From Oxalobacteraceae bacterium (GTDB lineage: Bacteria; Pseudomonadota; Gammaproteobacteria; Burkholderiales; Burkholderiaceae_D), in assembly GCA_947487325.1 (NCBI GenBank), contig CANKWG010000052.1, positions 1-11,749 of the forward strand: a stretch of 11,749 nucleotides of DNA. The letters run 5' to 3'. Below are positions 1 to 6,053 of the stretch, piece by piece. The position numbers and the translations under genes were made by a program. The notes beneath the pieces were generated by a model. That model was not told where the DNA came from, did not search any database, and saw only the letters and a list, made by a program, of their open reading frames with translations. Every line of letters begins with the position of its first letter. Positions within the stretch are counted from its first letter, which is position 1.

Positions 1-1
1 G

Positions 2-676
2 GGGGAATTGAAAACTCTGGGTGAGCGGAAACAAGTCGCCTGGAAGCATGATGTGCAGGTCATGATCGAAGGCCCCGGTCATGTGCCGATGCAGATGATT
101 AAAGAAAACATGGATCTGCAACTTGAGCAGTGCCACGAGGCTCCGTTTTACACACTCGGGCCACTGACGACCGATATCGCGCCTGGGTATGACCACATCA
201 CTTCAGGTATCGGCGCCGCGCAAATTGGTTGGTATGGCACCGCCATGCTTTGCTACGTGACACCGAAAGAGCATCTGGGTTTGCCCAATAAAGTGGATGT
301 GAAGGACGGCATCATTACTTACAAGATCGCGGCGCATGCAGCAGATTTGGCTAAGGGACACCCCGGTGCGCAGATACGCGACAACGCCTTGTCGAAAGCA
401 CGTTTTGAGTTCCGTTGGGAAGACCAGTTTAATCTGGGGCTTGATCCCGATAAGGCGAAAGAGTTTCACGATGAAACGCTGCCCAAGGATTCGGCGAAGG
501 TTGCTCATTTTTGCTCAATGTGCGGGCCACACTTCTGCTCGATGAAAATCACTCAGGAAGTGCGCGACTATGCAGCCAAAGAAGGCATCACGGAAATCGC
601 GGCTCTCAAGCAGGGCATGGAAGTCAAGGCAGTGGAGTTTGTGAAGTCCGGTGCCGAGTTATATCGCAAGCAGTGA
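2..676 (+). CDS. thiC: Phosphomethylpyrimidine synthase ThiC, C-terminal part (5' end outside window)
   Basis: ThiC is the radical-SAM enzyme that rearranges aminoimidazole ribotide into HMP phosphate, the pyrimidine precursor of thiamine. The reading frame is open from base 2, so about the last 224 residues of a protein usually over 600 residues long are visible. Recognisable are the ThiC core stretch IEGPGHVPMQMIKENMD near the start, the segment GPLTTDIAPGYDHITSGIGA, and the C-terminal CX2CX4C iron-sulfur motif CSMCGPHFC, with cysteine codons at 512, 521 and 536. The cluster ligands are therefore intact. The stop is followed after two bases by thiS, so the two are almost certainly co-transcribed. 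Any TPP riboswitch would lie upstream of the window. Confidence 0.97.
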   Translation, partial: GELKTLGERKQVAWKHDVQVMIEGPGHVPMQMIKENMDLQLEQCHEAPFYTLGPLTTDIAPGYDHITSGIGAAQIGWYGTAMLCYVTPKEHLGLPNKVDVKDGIITYKIAAHAADLAKGHPGAQIRDNALSKARFEFRWEDQFNLGLDPDKAKEFHDETLPKDSAKVAHFCSMCGPHFCSMKITQEVRDYAAKEGITEIAALKQGMEVKAVEFVKSGAELYRKQ

Positions 677-678
677 TC

Positions 679-891
679 ATGACGGCGACTATCTCCATTG
701 AGCTTAATGGCGAGGTGCGCAAGGTCAGTGATAGCGACAGCGTTCAAGATTTGATTGATGCCTTGTCGCTGACGAATCAGGCGCTGGCTATTGCGGTCAA
801 TCGCGAAGTGGTGCCACGTGCGAGATGGCGTGAGTATCGATTTGCGGGTGGTGACAAGGTGGATGTTGTGCGGGCGATTGGTGGTGGCTGA
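679..891 (+). CDS. thiS: Sulfur-carrier protein ThiS
   Basis: A 70-residue ubiquitin-like sulfur carrier. ThiS is adenylated and converted to a C-terminal thiocarboxylate, which ThiG uses as sulfur donor for the thiazole ring. The length is typical, the N-terminal strand MTATISIELNGE matches the beta-grasp fold, and the chain ends in the required Gly-Gly (IGGG). The ATG begins two bases after the thiC stop, and no other start gives a sensible length. The adenylating enzyme (ThiF or MoeB) is not in this window. Glycine oxidase ThiO, which in many related bacteria is encoded between thiC and thiS, is absent from this position. Confidence 0.95.
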   Translation: MTATISIELNGEVRKVSDSDSVQDLIDALSLTNQALAIAVNREVVPRARWREYRFAGGDKVDVVRAIGGG

Positions 892-918
892 TTTGCCGCT
901 TGCCGATGTATGTTGAAA

Positions 919-1006
919 GACGCTGGATCCCGGCTTTCGCCGGGATGACGATTACTAGCCAGTGACCTCAAAACTGTCATCCCGGCGCAGGCCGGGATCC
1001 AGTGAC
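919..1006. repeat. Head-to-head pair of palindromic GGATCCCGGC/GCCGGGATGAC repeats in the thiS-thiG gap
   Basis: Two copies of a roughly 30-bp element face each other. Each contains a perfect 8-bp stem: ATCCCGGC at 927-934 with GCCGGGAT at 939-946 (loop TTTC), and ATCCCGGC at 979-986 with GCCGGGAT at 991-998 (loop GCAG). The whole left element is also complementary to the right one (GGATCCCGGC...GGGATGAC), so the transcript can form either two short hairpins or one long one. Elements of this sequence type are widespread dispersed intergenic palindromes in proteobacteria. It lies inside an otherwise tight operon, so it could affect mRNA stability or the ThiS:ThiG ratio; that is inference. There is no T-run, so it does not look like a terminator. 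Confidence 0.85.
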
Positions 1007-1020
1007 TTTCGTTGATCTAC

Positions 1021-1025
1021 GGAGA
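1021..1025 (+). promoter_or_regulatory. Ribosome binding site deciding the thiG start
   Basis: GGAGA lies 10 bases before the ATG at 1036. An in-frame TTG at 1012 is upstream of this site and would add eight residues not expected at a ThiG N-terminus, so the ATG is preferred. Confidence 0.7.
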
Positions 1026-1035
1026 ACTCCGAACT

Positions 1036-1830
1036 ATGCAAGACAATCAACAGCCGGAAGGCCTCACCATCGCAGGCAAAACCTACCACTCCCGCCTGTT
1101 AGTCGGCAGCGGCAAATACAAAGACCTCGATGAGACTCGCCTCGCTACCGAGGCCAGTGGTGCTGACATCATTACGGTTGCCATACGCCGCGTGAACATC
1201 GGGCAGGATCCCAACGCACCTAATTTGCTCGATGCGGTACCCCCATCGAAATACACCATCCTACCTAACACCGCCGGTTGCTACAACGCGAAAGACGCTG
1301 TCTACACGTTGCAGCTCGCACGTGAACTACTCAACGGCCACAAGCTCGTCAAACTCGAAGTACTCGGCGATGAAAAAACGCTGTTCCCCAACATGCCCGA
1401 AACTTTGAAAGCTGCCGAGACCTTAGTAAAAGATGGCTTCGATGTGATGGTGTACTGTAGCGATGATCCTATACAAGCCAAGATGCTCGAAGAAATCGGC
1501 TGCTGCGCGATCATGCCATTGGCCTCATTGATAGGCTCGGGTATGGGCATTCTGAATCCCTGGAATCTGTCGTTGATCATCGAGCAATCCAAGGTGCCGG
1601 TATTAGTTGATGCCGGCGTGGGCACCGCATCCGACGCCGCTATCGCGATGGAACTCGGCTGTGATGGTGTGCTGATGAATACCGCGATTGCTGGCGCTAA
1701 AGATCCGATACGCATGGCGCGTGCAATGAAGCTGGCTATCGAAGCCGGCCGTGAAGCATTTCTTGCCGGCCGCATTCCACGTCGTTTCGCTGCATCGCCT
1801 TCGTCACCGATGGCGGGTCGGGTTGCATGA
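1036..1830 (+). CDS. thiG: Thiazole synthase ThiG
   Basis: ThiG builds the thiazole phosphate ring from deoxyxylulose 5-phosphate, dehydroglycine and the ThiS thiocarboxylate. The 264-residue protein has the ThiG TIM-barrel signatures: LLVGSGKYKD (residues 21-30), DIITVAIRR (44-52), LPNTAGC (76-82), the VKLEVLGD strand with the expected Schiff-base lysine K106, and the phosphate-binding C-terminal part PVLVDAGVGTASDAA followed by GVLMNTAIAGA. Length is normal for the family. Its stop overlaps the thiD start in an ATGA (1827-1830), which indicates translational coupling. The dehydroglycine supplier (ThiO or ThiH) is not encoded here. Confidence 0.97.
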   Translation: MQDNQQPEGLTIAGKTYHSRLLVGSGKYKDLDETRLATEASGADIITVAIRRVNIGQDPNAPNLLDAVPPSKYTILPNTAGCYNAKDAVYTLQLARELLNGHKLVKLEVLGDEKTLFPNMPETLKAAETLVKDGFDVMVYCSDDPIQAKMLEEIGCCAIMPLASLIGSGMGILNPWNLSLIIEQSKVPVLVDAGVGTASDAAIAMELGCDGVLMNTAIAGAKDPIRMARAMKLAIEAGREAFLAGRIPRRFAASPSSPMAGRVA

Positions 1831-2621
1831 AGCGTCCCTGCGTGCTGGTGTTTGCCGGGCTCGATCCCAGCGGCGGCGCCGGCGTGCAAGCGGATATCGA
1901 AGCAATCGCCGCGATGGGCGCGCATGCACTGACGGTCGTCACTACGCTGACCGTGCAGGACAACGATCACGTAAAGGCGGTGCATGCGGTTGACGCCAGC
2001 ATCTTGCGCGAACAGGTTCGTGTGCTGTGCGAAAAATTTCAAATCGCTGCGATCAAAATTGGCATCACAGGTAGTCAGGCCAATGTCAACGTGATTACCG
2101 AGACAATCAAACACCTCAGGCAACAGACACCCGATTTGCCCGTGGTGCTCGACTCGGTGCTGGCGAGTGGTCATGGCGATGCACTCTCGCGCGAAGACGC
2201 GGTCTCGATGATGCGTCCACTACAGTCACTGGCCACGCTGATTACGCCGAATTTGCCTGAGGCGATCAGGCTCTGTGATGGTGAAACATCGCTGGCAGCG
2301 CAGGCGGCCCACTTATTACGCACTACGCCGCATGTTCTGATCAAAGGCGGTCATGGCAACGGCGTTGAAGTTATCAATACCTGGTTCAGTGCATCGCCTG
2401 AGCAAACATGGCGCTGGCCACGCCTCAGTGGTGGTTTCCATGGCTCGGGTTGCACACTGGCTTCGGCGATTGCTGCTTGTCTTGCCACAGGGCTGAACAT
2501 GCAACAGTCTTTGTCGACAGCGCAGCACTGGGTGCAAGCATCCCTGACGACCGCTTATTCCATCGCAGACGGACAGCGCATTCCAGCGCGAACCGTCATG
2601 CAACGACCGGAGGTTTTATGA
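1827..2621 (+). CDS. thiD: Bifunctional hydroxymethylpyrimidine / phosphomethylpyrimidine kinase ThiD
   Basis: ThiD phosphorylates HMP and then HMP-phosphate to give HMP-PP, the substrate of ThiE. The 264-residue ribokinase-fold protein shows the N-terminal substrate motif GLDPSGGAGVQADI (11-24), VQD (43-45), ITPNLPEA (139-146), LIKGGH (171-176) and the anion-hole motif HGSGCTLASAI (205-215) with its conserved Cys209. The family more often has GTGC where this protein has GSGC, a mild change. It starts inside the thiG stop codon and its own TGA (2619-2621) overlaps the thiE start, so it is tightly coupled on both sides. Confidence 0.96.
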   Translation: MKRPCVLVFAGLDPSGGAGVQADIEAIAAMGAHALTVVTTLTVQDNDHVKAVHAVDASILREQVRVLCEKFQIAAIKIGITGSQANVNVITETIKHLRQQTPDLPVVLDSVLASGHGDALSREDAVSMMRPLQSLATLITPNLPEAIRLCDGETSLAAQAAHLLRTTPHVLIKGGHGNGVEVINTWFSASPEQTWRWPRLSGGFHGSGCTLASAIAACLATGLNMQQSLSTAQHWVQASLTTAYSIADGQRIPARTVMQRPEVL

Positions 2622-3232
2622 AAGGTTTGTATCTTGTCACACCCGATTGGGATGATACTGATCAGTTGTTACGCGTGACTGAGTCGGCATTACAAGTAGG
2701 GGTTGGTCTGCTGCAGTACCGCCATAAAACTGCAAGCGACGATTTACGTTTGACACAAGCGACGGCACTGCAAGCGCTGTGCCGTCAGTACAAAGTGCCT
2801 TTCATCATTAATGATTATCTCGTCTTGTGTGAAGAGCTTGATGCTGATGGTGTGCACGTGGGCGGGACCGATGCCACGGTGGCCGCAGTCCGCTCCGTGC
2901 TTGGGCCGAATAAAATTCTAGGTGCCTCTTGCTACGGTGATTTGCAACGAGCGCAGGAGGCGGCAACTGCTGGCGCCAGTTATGTGGCCTTTGGTGGCTT
3001 TTATCCATCGCGGGTAAAAAAATATGAGGTGTCCACACCGGTCGACATCGTCTCGCGTGCGAAAGCCTCAATCGCATTACCCGTTTGCGTGATTGGTGGC
3101 ATGACACCTGAGAACGCAGCACCTCTGGTTGCTGAAGGTGCTGACATGGTTGCTGCCATCAGCAGTGTTTACAGCGCTGAGCTGCCTGATGAGGCTGCGC
3201 TAGCCTTTACGCGTTTATTCCCGTCCCGGTGA
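2618..3232 (+). CDS. thiE: Thiamine-phosphate synthase ThiE
   Basis: ThiE joins HMP-PP to thiazole phosphate to give thiamine monophosphate. The 204-residue TIM-barrel protein has the family markers QYRHK (33-37, pyrophosphate-binding QxRxK), IIND (63-66), DGVHVGG (77-83), GAS (102-104), VIGGMTPEN (158-166) and the C-terminal AISSVYSA (180-187). The ATG at 2618 overlaps the thiD stop and is preceded by a strong CGGAGG at 2608-2613. The frame is open further upstream, but that stretch is the other-frame shadow of thiD. This is the last thiamine gene; 520 bp without a convincing gene follow. Confidence 0.96.
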   Translation: MKGLYLVTPDWDDTDQLLRVTESALQVGVGLLQYRHKTASDDLRLTQATALQALCRQYKVPFIINDYLVLCEELDADGVHVGGTDATVAAVRSVLGPNKILGASCYGDLQRAQEAATAGASYVAFGGFYPSRVKKYEVSTPVDIVSRAKASIALPVCVIGGMTPENAAPLVAEGADMVAAISSVYSAELPDEAALAFTRLFPSR

Positions 3233-3236
3233 TTCG

Positions 3237-3332
3237 ATGACTGATTTTTCTCAGGCAAGACACTGGGTCTTGAACTTCATCAGGACGCCGGGTGCGTCTT
3301 TAACCCAGGCAGATCAACATCACCGCAGTTAG
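3237..3332 (+). other. Possible 31-codon micro-ORF just after thiE
   Basis: An ATG four bases after the thiE stop opens a 31-residue frame beginning MTDFSQARHWVLNF. There is no ribosome binding site of its own, and I recognise no family. It could be a coupled leader-type peptide, the truncated start of a lost downstream gene, or chance. Confidence 0.15.
3282..3301 (+). terminator. Weak terminator-like hairpin after thiE
   Basis: GACGC (3284-3288), loop CGGGT, GCGTC (3294-3298), then TTT. The stem can extend by an A-T and a G-T pair. It is nested in a second inverted pair, CTGGGT (3263-3268) with ACCCAG (3303-3308). The short T-run makes efficient intrinsic termination uncertain, but the position at the end of the thi operon fits. 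Confidence 0.35.
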
Positions 3333-3466
3333 TTTGCGACTGCCTCGGTAAGCTTATCGTTACCTCACCTAGTTCACTGCCACCTCATTAAGTTCAGCAG
3401 CGCCCCAACTAGTTCATCGTTTACTCAGCTAGCTCATCATCGTCCCGGCTAGTTCACCGTCTCCCA
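3326..3466. repeat. Degenerate tandem repeat, exact 20-bp period, six to seven units
   Basis: Six consecutive 20-bp units run from 3347 to 3466 with an approximate consensus RNCTAGTTCANCGTCNCCYC. Examples are ACCTAGTTCACTGCCACCTC (3367-3386), AACTAGTTCATCGTTTACTC (3407-3426) and GGCTAGTTCACCGTCTCCCA (3447-3466). A more diverged 21-bp unit precedes them at 3326-3346. The core AGTTCA is exact in four of the six units. The period is not a multiple of three, and there are no spacers, so it is neither coding nor a CRISPR. It lies about 290 bp upstream of the chaperone/effector pair. A spacing near two helical turns would suit an array of protein-binding sites, but that is only inference. Confidence 0.7.
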
Positions 3467-3752
3467 AGCGAACGCTGCGGCCTACTGTCTTTCGTAGAGC
3501 CCATGAAATCCGCCAAAACGGTGACGCGCATCCGCATGCCTGTGTAAGACCTTGTGCGGTTATCAATCACTATTAACAAGTAATCCGCTAATTGATCGAT
3601 TGATTGTTAAGGCGGTAGTCCCGCATCAGCTTTTTCTCTTATTTCAGAATTTTCCTCACTTCACTCGTACCGTCTATGGGAACCAATTTTATTCTCTGGT
3701 ACTTAATGAACTGTAATTTGTCTAGTACTCAACATCGTCGGAGGGCGTACTC
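3467..3752. promoter_or_regulatory. AT-rich leader region upstream of the chaperone gene
   Basis: I see no convincing gene here. The stretch turns AT-rich from about 3560 and contains an inverted pair TTAACAA (3573-3579) / TTGTTAA (3604-3610) around ATTGATCGATTGATTG. It ends with a good ribosome binding site, GGAGGG at 3740-3745, seven bases before the ATG at 3753. The promoter for the chaperone and effector genes is probably here, but I cannot place convincing -35 and -10 boxes. Confidence 0.4.
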
Positions 3753-4232
3753 ATGTCTACTGGATTAACAATCGCACAAACACTCATGCATGAGATCGGG
3801 CCTGAGCTTGCTGAGATCGAGACGATTATTCAGCAAGAAATTGATAGCTGGGCTATCCAGTTCTTTGATGGTGAAATGATTCATGTGCTCTATCAAGTTT
3901 CACCGTCCCGCTGGGTCATGAGTTATGAATTAGATGCACCGGAAATTTCAAACCAAGCTGAAATTTATGCTGCCATGCTATGTACTAACTTGCTATATCA
4001 GGGAGTAGCGCCTTTGAAGGTGGCACTTAGCAAGCCCGGTGGCGTTTTATTATTGATCGGCGAGTTTCAACTGACAGAAGCGTCGCTCGATGAACTGCAG
4101 ATACTGATCCAGCAGTTCCTGATGTATGCAGCACACATATCAGACCAGATTTCTTTGCTCGAAGAGGGTGAGCCAAAGGATAAAGTGGCTAGTGATTTTT
4201 CCCCTCAAGTCAACGCCCATATCCTTGCCTGA
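3753..4232 (+). CDS. Probable class I (CesT-like) type III secretion chaperone
   Basis: A 159-residue, strongly acidic protein (about 22 Asp/Glu against 5 Lys/Arg). Class I T3SS chaperones are small acidic dimers that hold the N-terminal part of one effector and present it to the secretion ATPase; they are usually encoded just before that effector. The predicted layout fits: an N-terminal helix (LTIAQTLMHEI), beta strands around 33-60 (AIQFFDGEMIHVLYQV, WVMSYEL), a central helix (AEIYAAMLCTNLLYQ, 69-83), further strands (PLKVALSK, GVLLLIGEFQL) and a C-terminal helix (SLDELQILIQQFLMYAAHI, 111-129). The start has a clear GGAGGG. The next gene begins 45 bp downstream on the same strand and has the look of an effector. 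The assignment rests on composition, pattern and context, not on a diagnostic motif. Confidence 0.65.
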   Translation: MSTGLTIAQTLMHEIGPELAEIETIIQQEIDSWAIQFFDGEMIHVLYQVSPSRWVMSYELDAPEISNQAEIYAAMLCTNLLYQGVAPLKVALSKPGGVLLLIGEFQLTEASLDELQILIQQFLMYAAHISDQISLLEEGEPKDKVASDFSPQVNAHILA

Positions 4233-4277
4233 AACCGAGAATTTATTAACACGCACCATCAACTTTAAGAGGTAACC

Positions 4278-5969
4278 ATGAAACCTATTTCAGCACAAAT
4301 TCCCAAGCGCATTGAACACGAAGGCGCGCCATTGATTTATATGAGCCCTACCAAGCCGGCACGTAATCTCTCCATCATTTATCAGGCTATTAAAGATATG
4401 CCCATCGGTACCGTGCTCCAAGCAGATCATGATCCCACTGGGCGTCCCTATGTATTTTTCCCTGGACAAACAAAAACTTCCAAAAATACAAGCTCGATAA
4501 AACAGCAAAATCTGGCGCACTACCGTCATGAGATGGGACATATTCTCGATACCTCTTTGGCAGCTGCCAAAAAAACCGAAAGTAAATCGTCTGTTAAGAC
4601 CGATCCTGCTGCAGCTGAAAAGCTTCAAAAGATCGTGATGTTAAAGCCGGGTCAAGGTGATTTTACGGTTGGGGAGCTGAAGCCTCTTTTGAAAAAAATG
4701 GTAAACGAAAAAGATGTTATTCAACCAGACACGCCTGTTCGCTTTTCAAAGACTGCGCCTAGGGCACCTGCTTTAAGCGGCACACCAAAGTCTGCCAGCA
4801 AAAAATCAAAGTCTGCTGCTCAGCCCAATGTGCAAAAAGCAAATGACAAAACCAATCCCGTTGCGCAAAAAAAAGAGCGTGAAATCCCAAGAAAAACAGG
4901 GTATTACTTGAACAAAGAAGCCTTCGAAAGAGTGCGGCTGCAGCGCTTCGAATACTTTACTGTCATGAGCAATAAAGAAATCGCGACTGTTAAAGAGGCT
5001 CTTTTCGGCCCGCAATCAACAGTGCCAGCATATGAGCAGGATTTGGCGATCAAGGCTATGCAGAAGTTAGTTACAGACTATATTGAGCAAACGGTTGTTC
5101 CCGCAAAATCAATGGAAGAATTTATCCGGGAAAGTGATGCGAAACAATATCTGGAATGTTTTTCCACGCATTGGTTAGCTGCGATCAAGAATGGGAAAAA
5201 AAAGAGTGCTAAAAATATCAATGAGCTCCTGCGTATCACGATTCTTCCCTGGACGAAAGAAATCAATACCTTGACTGAAAGTGTCATAAAAAATGTGCGG
5301 CGCCAGCAGAGTGTCATTGGCGGCAAGCTGGAAAAGCTCACCGCACATCAGGAAAAAAGAGAGACTGAAGAAGAGTCCAGTCTAGTTGTCAGCACTTCAG
5401 AAGATGAGTCGCCTGTTCGCCAAAAGAATGCGCACGAGAAGAATCCTGCACCAACTCCCGTTTTGCGTATGTCATTTAAAAAGCTGGAAGCAGACTCGGG
5501 AGAGGATGCGCTCTACCGTTTAATGAGTAATCCGACTATCGAAGAACTTGGGCGAGAGGAAAGCAATGAGTCGCTCAAACAGCGCCATTCTTCCTCATCT
5601 GAGGATAACAGTGCCGCGGAGATTGTCGCGGCTATCATGCAAAGTTCTGGCGAAGAAGTGAACCTCACTGAATTCAATTATCAGCAAGCTTTGCGTCAAT
5701 CGCAATGGTCAATGCCTGTGATCGAAGGACTACAAACCTTTTTGACTACAAGCGCTAGTCAGTCAGATTTGAGCGAGTCAGACTATGAGGCCGGACAACT
5801 GCTTGAGGGTCTGTTGGCTGACGTCAAAGAGAAGTTTCAGGCGCGTGAGATCTATAAGGCAAATTCTGCTGAAGTGCGATACACGCAGACACCCTCTGAG
5901 GAGGATAGCGATGAAACCTCTTTGCTTTCTAAAAATGTATCCGGCCTTGATATCGAAACGTCGCAGTAA
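4278..5969 (+). CDS. Putative type III effector with zincin (HEMGH) protease motif
   Basis: A 563-residue hydrophilic protein of no family I can name with certainty. The N-terminus (MKPISAQIPKRI) is poor in acidic residues, as T3SS signals often are. Residues 81-90 read HYRHEMGHIL, a consensus zincin helix with H84, E85 and H88. Residues 288-299 (AKQYLECFSTHW) resemble the helix that supplies the glutamate third ligand in lethal-factor-like (M34/ATLF) metalloproteases, making E293 the candidate. Between them lies a Lys/Ser/Pro/Ala-rich linker (about 95-205), so the two halves are farther apart than usual. The C-terminal third (about 365-563) is Ser/Glu/Asp-rich and probably disordered. The gene is AT-richer than uvrD and has long A-runs. 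It starts after AAGAGG at 4266-4271 and likely forms an operon with the chaperone gene. Other possibilities are a non-enzymatic effector or a chance HExxH. Confidence 0.55.
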   Translation: MKPISAQIPKRIEHEGAPLIYMSPTKPARNLSIIYQAIKDMPIGTVLQADHDPTGRPYVFFPGQTKTSKNTSSIKQQNLAHYRHEMGHILDTSLAAAKKTESKSSVKTDPAAAEKLQKIVMLKPGQGDFTVGELKPLLKKMVNEKDVIQPDTPVRFSKTAPRAPALSGTPKSASKKSKSAAQPNVQKANDKTNPVAQKKEREIPRKTGYYLNKEAFERVRLQRFEYFTVMSNKEIATVKEALFGPQSTVPAYEQDLAIKAMQKLVTDYIEQTVVPAKSMEEFIRESDAKQYLECFSTHWLAAIKNGKKKSAKNINELLRITILPWTKEINTLTESVIKNVRRQQSVIGGKLEKLTAHQEKRETEEESSLVVSTSEDESPVRQKNAHEKNPAPTPVLRMSFKKLEADSGEDALYRLMSNPTIEELGREESNESLKQRHSSSSEDNSAAEIVAAIMQSSGEEVNLTEFNYQQALRQSQWSMPVIEGLQTFLTTSASQSDLSESDYEAGQLLEGLLADVKEKFQAREIYKANSAEVRYTQTPSEEDSDETSLLSKNVSGLDIETSQ

Positions 5970-6011
5970 GTCGGTCTTCATCATTAAGTAAAGACAAGCT
6001 GCATGCGGGAA

Positions 6012-6047
6012 ATGCCGGCTCTTCAATCCGACGAGCCGGCATATAAT
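6012..6047 (+). promoter_or_regulatory. Candidate uvrD promoter overlapping a perfect 10-bp inverted repeat
   Basis: ATGCCGGCTC (6012-6021) and GAGCCGGCAT (6033-6042) form a perfect 10-bp inverted repeat with an 11-base loop. A consensus TATAAT (6042-6047) overlaps its last base. No good -35 sits at the usual distance. Transcription from this -10 would begin near 6053-6055, practically on the ATG at 6054, so a leaderless mRNA is possible. The inverted repeat could be an operator or the end-hairpin of the upstream gene; it lacks a T-run. Confidence 0.5.
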
Positions 6048-6053
6048 CAGGGC

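Noticed and set aside
1012..1035. TTG start for thiG
   Set aside because: It lies upstream of the GGAGA site that serves the ATG at 1036 and adds residues foreign to the family.
1302..2174. 290-codon minus-strand ORF across thiG and thiD
   Set aside because: It is an antisense shadow of two clearly recognised genes and has low-complexity, non-family sequence.
2408..3232. Longer thiE starting at 2408
   Set aside because: The extra 70 residues are the out-of-frame reading of thiD; the ATG at 2618 has a strong ribosome binding site and gives a normal ThiE length.
3326..3466. CRISPR array
   Set aside because: The 20-bp units are contiguous with no spacers and have diverged from each other; a CRISPR has near-identical repeats separated by unique spacers, and no cas genes are present.
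3491..3514. hrpII/PIP-like TTCG-N16-TTCG box
   Set aside because: TTCG is present at 3491 but there is no second TTCG at the required distance, and the same test failed in the leaders of the two small genes.
3679..3706. HrpL-type box (GGAACC...CCACNNA) before the chaperone gene
   Set aside because: GGAACC occurs at 3679-3684, but the second half reads GTACTTA at a spacing of 14 instead of about 15-17, with both leading C residues missing. Too weak to call.
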